The notes under the pieces are model-generated. The model ran no database searches. It saw nothing but the letters and a program-made list of their open reading frames with translations, and was not told where the DNA came from. From Methanobacteriota archaeon (lineage in GTDB: Archaea > Thermoplasmatota > Poseidoniia > Poseidoniales > Poseidoniaceae): DNA of 38,679 bases. Positions 32,886-38,679 of the stretch are shown piece by piece. The position numbers and the translations under genes were made by a program. The DNA lies in NCBI GenBank assembly GCA_011524855.1, contig WTJK01000057.1:1-38679 (forward strand). Reading direction: 5' to 3'. Position 1 is the stretch's first letter; each line of letters opens with the position of its first letter.

Positions 32886-34020
32886 ACGGCACCGCCCAAG
32901 CCCCGATGCTGGAGCCGATGTTGGTCAACGCCGTGACCAGGAGGACCTTGCCGGCAGGATTGGTCCAGAACGCCTTCAGGTCCTCAAGTTTCAGAAACGC
33001 CTGCAAATCACCCGCCGTTGGCTCGGCCACCTTGAGTTGGACGTACCCAGCGAACCACCCCGCAGCCAAAGCGGGGTTCAACGAGGTGATCGGGGATGCC
33101 AAGGCGGCGGTCAGGACCGCCAGCGGATGGCCCCGAGCCAGCAAACAGGCCAGCGCTGCGAACGCAGCGTTGGCTGCGGTCCACACGGTGAAAAATTCAA
33201 CCCAGTCGACACCCGACGTGGTGGAGAGGACGCCGGCGATTGCTGCGATCATGATGAGCGGAAGGGCCCATGGCAACGCCCTGGTCACGGCAGAGCGTTT
33301 TGGAAGTTCGTCCAGTTGCGAAAAGTCAACCGCTACCTCGGGTGATTCGAGACGTAACCTCACACCCTCCAAGTGCCCGGCACCGAGGACCGCCAGCACC
33401 CGCTTGTCCGTTGGAAGTGCTTGCAACTTCCCAGCAATGTACGCGTCTCGCTCATCGATGAGGACTTCTCCAGCCCCAGGTGAGAACCCTTTGAGTTCCT
33501 GCATCATGGACGACAGCAAATCAGCGTCTTGCAGGAGGTCGTTCACGTCAAGGTCGTCGTCATCCTCTTCCTCATCACCCAGCAACGACATCATCAACTG
33601 GCGCTTCTCCTTGAAGCGCATGCGTTTCCATGCTCGTCGAAGGGTGACCTGAATGTCACGGTCCACCAGCGCCACCTCGCAACCCGCAGCTCGAGCGGTT
33701 TGAACGGCGGCGAGCAGTTCTGCTCCCGGCTGTTGACCTTCGTCGAGGCCAAGTTTTCGTTGCTCCGCCCCCAGCATGGACTGCAAGAGGATCATGGGGG
33801 CTTTGCCTTCCTTGATCACTTTGAGGAGCCCTTCGTTGTCCAGCCGGCGTTCGTTGACCAGGGTGTCGTAGCGGCCCTGGCAGAGTTCAACGGCCACAAT
33901 GTCGGGTTTGAATTCGGCGATCTGTGTGTTGACCGCCTCAACCGAGGCCGTAGCGATGTGGGCGGTACCGAGGAGGCGTAAGCGCTCGGACACATCCACC
34001 GTTGGCGCGTCGTGGCTCAT
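32857..34020 (-). CDS. TraB-family membrane protein
   Basis: A 387-aa protein of the TraB/PrgY/GumN family. The soluble N-terminal domain has RLLGTAHIATASVEAV, DIVAVELCQGRYDTL and GAGHLEGVRLRLE, the three conserved blocks around a putative metal or catalytic site. An acidic loop (GDEEEDDDDLDVND) interrupts it. The last 150 residues hold about four transmembrane segments. In Enterococcus TraB limits pheromone activity, and a proteolytic role is proposed for the family; the archaeal role is unknown. It lies 34 nt downstream of lemA with GGTGAG before the ATG. Confidence 0.9.
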   Translation of the reverse strand: MSHDAPTVDVSERLRLLGTAHIATASVEAVNTQIAEFKPDIVAVELCQGRYDTLVNERRLDNEGLLKVIKEGKAPMILLQSMLGAEQRKLGLDEGQQPGAELLAAVQTARAAGCEVALVDRDIQVTLRRAWKRMRFKEKRQLMMSLLGDEEEDDDDLDVNDLLQDADLLSSMMQELKGFSPGAGEVLIDERDAYIAGKLQALPTDKRVLAVLGAGHLEGVRLRLESPEVAVDFSQLDELPKRSAVTRALPWALPLIMIAAIAGVLSTTSGVDWVEFFTVWTAANAAFAALACLLARGHPLAVLTAALASPITSLNPALAAGWFAGYVQLKVAEPTAGDLQAFLKLEDLKAFWTNPAGKVLLVTALTNIGSSIGAWAVPFILLGGLSG

Positions 34021-34054
34021 CGTCGCTCACCGAACACCGCAGGTTGCTCGGGGC

Positions 34055-34630
34055 TCAGAAGGTGATCTGAACGTTCTCGCGGACGTGAGCGGCGACCTGC
34101 CAGAGCTCACGGCGCTGGCAACCCTTCACGCCTGCCACCAAGCTGGCAGGAATCATCTGAATGGCCTTGTTGAAGTTGGTGGAGGCTGCGTTGTAGAACT
34201 CACGGCGGTCAGCGATCTGGTTTTCGAGGCTGACGAGTTGGTTCTGAAGGTTGTTGAAGTTCTCGTTGGCCTTCAGGTCGGGGTACTGCTCAGCGACCAT
34301 GTTGATGCGAGGCAACATCCCGGAAAGAATACCTTCTGCAGCGGCGACGCCCTTCACGTCACCTTGGGCAAGGGCCCCAGCGGCGGTTTGGCGTGCTTGA
34401 GCGAATTGCTCGAAGATTTCACGCTCGTGTTGTGCGTACCCCTTCACGATGTTCATCAGGTTGGGGATCATGTCGTAGCGTTGGTTCAGCAACACGTCAA
34501 TGTTGGACCAAGCGTTTTCGGCGTTTTCCTCGAGTTTGATGAAACGGTTCCAGGTACTGAAGAACCAAATCACAACGATGAGGAGTAGAACTGCAGCGAT
34601 GCCAATGATGACCATTTGCGTGGTATCCAT
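34055..34630 (-). CDS. lemA: LemA family protein
   Basis: A 191-aa LemA protein. One N-terminal membrane helix (about 6-24) is followed by the long helical-bundle domain with WSNIDVLLNQRYDMIPNLMNIVKGY, ILSGMLPRINMVAEQYPDLKANENF and FYNAASTNFNKAIQMIP, all in family order. The domain is predicted to be extracytoplasmic. The function of LemA is unknown. The ATG at 34630 (MDTTQMVIIG) is chosen over 34660, with GGAG upstream. The downstream TraB gene probably shares its mRNA. Confidence 0.93.
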   Translation of the reverse strand: MDTTQMVIIGIAAVLLLIVVIWFFSTWNRFIKLEENAENAWSNIDVLLNQRYDMIPNLMNIVKGYAQHEREIFEQFAQARQTAAGALAQGDVKGVAAAEGILSGMLPRINMVAEQYPDLKANENFNNLQNQLVSLENQIADRREFYNAASTNFNKAIQMIPASLVAGVKGCQRRELWQVAAHVRENVQITF

Positions 34631-34742
34631 GAGGAGGGCTCCGAGGGACTCCCTCTTCAAACCTTCTCAGACGAGACGAACCGGACCTGCGTCCAACCGA
34701 AACAGGACCAACTTCAAACCCCGTTCCGTTCTGCGGAGGGGC

Positions 34743-35573
34743 ATGATGGAGACCCTTCCCATTGCCCTTGGGGTCTTTGCGGTGGCGTTTCTGTTCGCCC
34801 CGGTGGGCATGGGCGGTGGGATGTTGTTCGTGCCGCTGTTCCATTATTCAGCCGATTGGCCCATCGACGGCACCCTCATCGCCACCTCCTTGTTGCTCAC
34901 AACGGTGGTCAGTTTCGGCAGCGGCCTGGCCCACCGAAAAAAGGGGCATCACAACGACGAAGCCATCACGAGCGCCTTGGTGGGCGCCGTTCCCGGTGCC
35001 ATGGTGGGCGTGCTGGTGGTGGTGATGCTTGGTGCGAGCCTCGACCCGGTGTTCAAAACCCTCTCTGTGGTCATGTTGGTGTGGGCACTGGTCAAAACTC
35101 GGCGGAAACTTGGCCAACCTCAAACCGATGGCGAAGCAACGGTGAACAACGAGCCCAAGCAACCCATCGAACACTGGCCCATGCGGGCAGGGACGGGTGT
35201 TGGCGGCATGCTGTCCTCGGTGCTCGCCGTGGGAGCCGGCGTGATCTACGTCCCGGTGTTGCAGCAAAAAGCGCACCTCGAGCCGAGAACCTCCATTGGG
35301 TCCAGCCTCCACATCATGATGGCGGTGGTCCCCGTGGCCATCTTGACGCACTTGGCGTTCATCTCACCGACCGAACTGGAGGCCTTCGTTGATGCGCTTC
35401 CCTTCCTGTTGGGGTTGATGGTGCTCACGTACATCGGTGCCAACGCCGGTGCCCGTTTTGGGATGCGCTACATCAGCGCGTTGAACATCATGAAACTGTT
35501 CATGGTGTTGGTGGCGGTTGTTCTTGTCCGCTACCTGATGGACCTCGGAGGCACCCTGCTGGGTTCAGGCTGA
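34743..35573 (+). CDS. TSUP (TauE/SafE) family permease
   Basis: A 276-aa membrane protein with eight or so helices in two related halves. The first repeat holds APVGMGGGMLFVPLF and the second AVGAGVIYVPVLQQ and TSIGSSLHIM, the family's typical paired motifs. TSUP proteins export or import sulfur-containing organic anions such as sulfite or sulfoacetate; the substrate here is unknown. The frame opens at 34500 but the ATG at 34743 has GGAGGGG just upstream (a second ATG lies at 34746). The 3' end overlaps the convergent thiolase gene by 9 nt. Confidence 0.88.
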   Translation: MMETLPIALGVFAVAFLFAPVGMGGGMLFVPLFHYSADWPIDGTLIATSLLLTTVVSFGSGLAHRKKGHHNDEAITSALVGAVPGAMVGVLVVVMLGASLDPVFKTLSVVMLVWALVKTRRKLGQPQTDGEATVNNEPKQPIEHWPMRAGTGVGGMLSSVLAVGAGVIYVPVLQQKAHLEPRTSIGSSLHIMMAVVPVAILTHLAFISPTELEAFVDALPFLLGLMVLTYIGANAGARFGMRYISALNIMKLFMVLVAVVLVRYLMDLGGTLLGSG

Positions 35574-36791
35574 GAGGGACTCAATGACCATGGCGATGCC
35601 CTGACCGCCGCCGATGCACGCCGTTGCGACACCGTATCGACCCCCGCATCGCTTGAGTTCATGAGCCAGCGTCAGCACCAGGCGGGTGCCGGTGGCGGCC
35701 AGCGGGTGACCCAAACCAACGGCACCGCCGTTGACGTTGACCTTCTCCACGTCCAAACCCAAATCCTTGACACAGGCCACTGCTTGGCCGGCAAAGGCTT
35801 CGTTGATCTCCCAACGGTCGATGTCCTCGACCGTCAGTCCGGCCTTTTCCAAGGCCTTTCGGGACGAAGGCACCGGTCCGTACGACATGATGGCAGGCTC
35901 AAGCCCAACAATGCCCCATGACACGATGCGGGCCAGCGCCTCATCACCGTCAGATTCCGCTTGTGCCGCGGATTTGATGACCACGGCAGCAGCGCCGTCC
36001 ACCACGCCCGAGGCGTTGCCGGCCGTGACAAAGGATTCTGGCCCGAAGGCCGTGGGCAAGTTCGCCAAGGAAGCCTCCGAGGTCCCGCGAACCACGTGGT
36101 CTTCGTCCTTGTGGGTCAGCACGGTTTCTCCTCGGCGGGATTTGATGGTGACCGGGACGATTTCGTCCGCAAAGACGTCGTTGTCAATGGAAGCCGAGGC
36201 ACGGGCGTGAGAAAGCGCTGCAAAGGCATCGATCTCTTCACGCGTGACGCCCTTGCGCCGGCACAATTCGTCGGAGGTTTGCGCCATGAACAGGCCGCAG
36301 GTCATGTCTTGGAGGTTGGTCATCATGTAGTCCTCTACTTTGGGCGAACGACCGAGTTTCCATCCTTCACGGCCCCCTCGCATGACGTGAGGCGCCTGAG
36401 AGAGGTTCTCCATGCCGCCAGCCACGACCGTGTTGGCCTCGCCAAGCATGATCATTTGCGCACCGGTCACGATGGACTGAATGCCGGAACCGCAAATTCG
36501 GGAGAGCGTGAGCATGGGCACCTCTTGAGGGAGTCCACCGTTGAGACCCGCATGACGTGCGCCGTAGATGGATTGCGCACAGGTCTGAAGCGCATAGCCC
36601 ATGACAAGATGGTCGACGGACTCGGCAGCGGTGCCAGTCTTTTCCAGTGCTCCACGGATAGCGATGGCACCCAAGTCTTGGGCACTGACCGATTTCAGGG
36701 CACCGCCGGGCTTTCCGTCCCCGCGCTTGCCGCCAACCCATTCGCAAAACGGCGTTCGAGCACCGCCAACAACCACCACATCTTCGTGCAT
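35565..36791 (-). CDS. Acetyl-CoA C-acetyltransferase (thiolase)
   Basis: A 408-aa thiolase of the bacterial PhaA/AtoB kind. The nucleophile C100 lies in LSRICGSGIQS, the catalytic H362 in GLGHPLAATG and C392 in ATACIGGGQG, and NEAFAGQ is also present. It catalyses condensation or cleavage of acetoacetyl- or longer 3-ketoacyl-CoA. It is not next to the HMG-CoA synthase/DUF35 genes found beside archaeal mevalonate thiolases, so a role in fatty- or amino-acid degradation is at least as likely. The start at 36791 (MHEDVVVVGGARTP) fits the family; GGAG is upstream. Confidence 0.93.
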   Translation of the reverse strand: MHEDVVVVGGARTPFCEWVGGKRGDGKPGGALKSVSAQDLGAIAIRGALEKTGTAAESVDHLVMGYALQTCAQSIYGARHAGLNGGLPQEVPMLTLSRICGSGIQSIVTGAQMIMLGEANTVVAGGMENLSQAPHVMRGGREGWKLGRSPKVEDYMMTNLQDMTCGLFMAQTSDELCRRKGVTREEIDAFAALSHARASASIDNDVFADEIVPVTIKSRRGETVLTHKDEDHVVRGTSEASLANLPTAFGPESFVTAGNASGVVDGAAAVVIKSAAQAESDGDEALARIVSWGIVGLEPAIMSYGPVPSSRKALEKAGLTVEDIDRWEINEAFAGQAVACVKDLGLDVEKVNVNGGAVGLGHPLAATGTRLVLTLAHELKRCGGRYGVATACIGGGQGIAMVIESLSA

Positions 36792-36843
36792 GTTGTCTCC
36801 ATCCAAACGAGGGGTAAGAACCCCACGCCTGCGCTGGTTGCGC

Positions 36844-37458
36844 TCAAAGCGAGCCAAACAGTTTGCTCTCGTCCAAGCCGTTGTTGCTCACGAAGAGCGG
36901 GATGGCGATGATAAGACCGCAAATGCCGTTGCAGACAGCGAGGAACACCAAACCAACGCCTTCAACCAAGCCGCTGTTGGCCATGATGAGGTCGTAGTCC
37001 TCTTGTGTCAAGTCGCCTGATTCGAGCATTTCATCGTAAATGGCTTCGGTGTTGGTGAGTTCAATTCCACCCACCACGGTGCTGGCCAAGACGGTAAGCA
37101 ACAACAGAATGACACCCTGACGCTGGTAATTCATCGTCATCACACCGCCTGCGACCGTCGCACCTGCGAGCCCAAACGAAAGAACGTTGATGGCCATCAA
37201 CAAGGTGTTCATGGGGCCAAGGAAGGCCAACAAGGAGCCACCTGCACTGATGACACCCCAGATGATCGCCAAGATGCCGATGACCTTCGCGGCCGAGGAG
37301 GGAGGCTGGAGCATGATGAGTTGACCCGGCGCCATTTCGGTGGTACCTGAAAGGAAGGTCCCTTCCGACATCGGCACGAAACCTCCGGCCACTTGAACCG
37401 AGGGAGGAGCGGTACCGTCGGCGTTGTCGTTGGTGTCCTGCGGTGGTTCGCTCCACAT
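36844..37458 (-). CDS. Predicted multi-pass membrane protein, unknown function
   Basis: A 204-aa protein. A Pro- and Asp-rich cytoplasmic or external N-terminus of about 58 residues precedes about four hydrophobic segments (near 60-80, 84-108, 112-133 and 172-195). A short acidic loop lies between the last two (TNTEAIYDEMLESGDLTQED). No family was recognised. The frame opens at 37680, but the ATG at 37458 has a TATA-like box 26 nt upstream, and the longer version would overlap the NAD kinase gene. The thiolase gene follows 52 nt downstream on the same strand. Confidence 0.75.
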   Translation of the reverse strand: MWSEPPQDTNDNADGTAPPSVQVAGGFVPMSEGTFLSGTTEMAPGQLIMLQPPSSAAKVIGILAIIWGVISAGGSLLAFLGPMNTLLMAINVLSFGLAGATVAGGVMTMNYQRQGVILLLLTVLASTVVGGIELTNTEAIYDEMLESGDLTQEDYDLIMANSGLVEGVGLVFLAVCNGICGLIIAIPLFVSNNGLDESKLFGSL

Positions 37459-37480
37459 GGTTGGCCACTGTGGAGGCTGG

Positions 37481-37488
37481 CTTATGAG
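37481..37488. promoter_or_regulatory. TATA-like element between the 37458 membrane gene and NAD kinase
   Basis: CTTATGAG on the plus strand is centred 26 nt before the minus-strand ATG at 37458. Read the other way, it would place a plus-strand start near 37510 and give the NAD kinase mRNA a leader of about 42 nt with a GAGGGG ribosome site. Confidence 0.45.
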
Positions 37489-37551
37489 GGTTCGTCGTTG
37501 AGAGGTGCGTTCTTCAAGCATGAGCCCGTGGTTCACCCGAGGGGAACGAGG

Positions 37552-38430
37552 TTGAACATCCTGGTCGTGTTCAAGAAAAACTTCGAAGCGGTGCACGACG
37601 AAGGGCTTCAACACCTTCGCAACACCCTTCACACGGTCTGCGGTGAAGAGCACACCGTGGACATCCGTGCCCGGGAACACGTACGGCGAGCTGACTTCAT
37701 CGCCCGCGACCTCGTCATTATCTTCGGCGGCGACGGCACGCTGACGTCCCTTTCACACAACATCGACGCAGCTACGCCGGTGATGGGCGTGAATTCCCAC
37801 CCACGGGCACAAGACCCCAACGGCAGCTTCGGGTTCTACATGGATTCCTCCGTTGCCACGTTTGAGGACGACCTGCAAGCGGTGCTCGCCGGGTCCGCCA
37901 TCGTGAACACGCTGCCACGGTTGCAGGCCATCATTGACACCACGTCGGGCAACCGATTCACCACCGACCCGGCCATGAACGATTTGTTGGTGGCCAACAC
38001 CCATCAATACGCCCCGTCCAAGTACAGGCTGAGGCGAGGCGATCAAGAAACGAAACAGCACAGCAGCGGCTTGCTCTTTTCCACATGGCACGGTCAAGGC
38101 GCCTGGCTGCGCAACGCCATGAGTTCGGATCGGTTTGCCGAATTGGTGAATCACGCAGCGAGCGGCGACCGTTCAGGGCATTACTTCGTCCACGCCCGGG
38201 ACCTTTCGCCCGACCAGCGGACGGTGGCCCCGTGGGCATGGTCTGCGTGGACGAGCGAAGCCACCACCATCACGTCCGACATGCACCGCGGTTACGTCGT
38301 TCCTGACGGCTGGGATGAAGTCCACTTCAACCGGGGCGCGACCGTCACCGTGAACGCGAATGCCCCCATGTTGCAACTCTTGACGTTCCGCACGACGATC
38401 GAAGCAAAACTCGCAGCGTTGTCCCGCTGA
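37552..38430 (+). CDS. NAD kinase (NADK family, divergent)
   Basis: A 292-aa kinase that phosphorylates NAD+ to NADP+. The diagnostic GGDGT motif is at residues 59-63 (VIIFGGDGTLTSLS), followed by PVMGVNSHPRAQDPNGSFGF, where ordinary NAD kinases have GVNxGxxGFL. The added residues and the later beta-rich C-terminal domain recall NADK2-like members, from memory. The open frame begins at 37393. TTG at 37552 is preferred (MNILVVFKKN) with GAGGGG 7 nt upstream; GTG at 37528 is an alternative. It converges on the 16S rRNA gene. Confidence 0.85.
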   Translation: MNILVVFKKNFEAVHDEGLQHLRNTLHTVCGEEHTVDIRAREHVRRADFIARDLVIIFGGDGTLTSLSHNIDAATPVMGVNSHPRAQDPNGSFGFYMDSSVATFEDDLQAVLAGSAIVNTLPRLQAIIDTTSGNRFTTDPAMNDLLVANTHQYAPSKYRLRRGDQETKQHSSGLLFSTWHGQGAWLRNAMSSDRFAELVNHAASGDRSGHYFVHARDLSPDQRTVAPWAWSAWTSEATTITSDMHRGYVVPDGWDEVHFNRGATVTVNANAPMLQLLTFRTTIEAKLAALSR

Positions 38431-38459
38431 GCAGGACGTCACAGCACCGCTGCGCCACG

Positions 38460-38476
38460 TTGCCGTTGCACGGCAA
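38460..38476 (+). terminator. Possible 3' hairpin after the NAD kinase gene
   Basis: TTGCCGT-TGC-ACGGCAA forms a perfect 7-bp stem with a 3-nt loop 29 nt after the stop codon. It lacks a following T-run. The rest of 38431-38590 shows no gene that I can support. Confidence 0.35.
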
Positions 38477-38590
38477 TGATCCTGGTTCATTCGATGTGGG
38501 CCAACCAGCAAGGTCCCACCTCTCCTTTGCGATGGAAGAGTCGATTGAAGGGCGCCAAGAACATTGGTGTGAAAAGTAAACCTTAGTGGC

Positions 38591-38635
38591 GAAAAAAAGG
38601 GGGGAGACTGGGGCACGAAACGTGCCCCAGCCTCC
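38591..38635 (-). terminator. Terminator of the 16S rRNA gene
   Basis: On the minus strand, 6 nt past the mature 16S end, a 15-bp stem with one mismatch (38635-38621 with 38617-38603, loop TTT) is followed by CCCC and seven Ts (38598-38592). This is a strong hairpin-plus-T-run. It could instead or also be a processing stem for the rRNA 3' end. Confidence 0.75.
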
Positions 38636-38641
38636 GGTTTC

Positions 38642-38679
38642 TTAGGAGGTGATCCATCTGCAGGTTCCCCTACAGATAC
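38642..38679 (-). rRNA. 16S ribosomal RNA, 3' end (partial)
   Basis: The minus strand reads GTATCTGTAGGGGAACCTG, then CAGATGGATCACCTCCTAA, the universal 3' end of small-subunit rRNA including helix 45 and the anti-Shine-Dalgarno CCTCC. Only the last 38 nt are inside the window. No tRNA-Ala or 23S follows; instead a terminator comes at once, suggesting an unlinked 16S gene. Confidence 0.97.

Noticed and set aside
1-38679. Mobile elements, integration at the tRNA-Leu gene, defence islands
   Set aside because: No transposase, integrase, inverted terminal repeats, duplicated tRNA end or restriction/CRISPR genes were seen.

Overview
The window looks like chromosome of a marine Group II euryarchaeon (Ca. 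Poseidoniia, Thermoplasmatota) or a close relative. This placement is inferred from gene content and style; no database was searched. Supporting signs: an archaeal tRNA 2'-O-methylase (Trm56 type); many genes whose start codon lies about 26 nt from a TATA-like box; an apparently stand-alone 16S rRNA gene ending in its own terminator; a eukaryote-like class I ribonucleotide reductase; and many bacterial-type metabolic genes (bkd operon, lipA/lipB, folB/folP, FeS photolyase, Fpg/Nei glycosylase). The DNA is GC-rich and gene-dense, with no insertion sequence, integrase or CRISPR array seen.

Layout: a tRNA-Leu(TAA) and a pteridine-reductase-like SDR (minus) are followed by a plus-strand operon lipA-bkdA1-bkdA2-bkdB-lpdV and a VOC protein (1-7.6 kb). 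Next come an AI-2E-family transporter and nrdB-nrdA (minus), with dut-lipB diverging from nrdB (7.6-13.6 kb). At 13.7-19.5 kb are a small membrane ORF, yjbQ-thioesterase (minus), a membrane/zinc-finger protein coupled to a histone-deacetylase-family enzyme (plus), a large thrombospondin-type-3 lipoprotein and an orphan 109-aa gene (minus). At 19.6-23.3 kb is a minus-strand cluster ubiX-M28 peptidase-ppiC-folB-unknown. At 23.4-25.9 kb, nei and an FeS-type photolyase converge. At 26-32 kb, a membrane protein, trm56, carA and carB run on the minus strand, with folP diverging. At 32.8-38.7 kb are lemA-traB, a TSUP transporter, a thiolase, a membrane protein, an NAD kinase and the 3' end of the 16S rRNA gene (minus).

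Functional links: LipB and LipA can make the lipoyl group needed by the branched-chain 2-oxoacid dehydrogenase complex encoded next to lipA. NrdAB and Dut work in dNTP supply. CarAB starts pyrimidine and arginine synthesis. The FolM/PTR1-like SDR, FolB and FolP point to a bacterial-type folate pathway. Photolyase plus Nei suits a sunlit-ocean organism repairing UV and oxidative DNA damage.

A useful reading aid is that at least eight transcription units have a TATA-like box centred 25-28 nt before a start codon, implying leaderless mRNAs. I used this to choose several start codons. Genes inside operons instead carry GAGG/GGAGG Shine-Dalgarno sites matching the CCTCC at the visible 16S 3' end. 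The most distinctive regulatory sites are a single TATA element placed about 26 nt from the start codons of two divergent genes (31971-31980) and a hairpin that hides the ribosome-binding site of the AI-2E-family gene (8710-8723).
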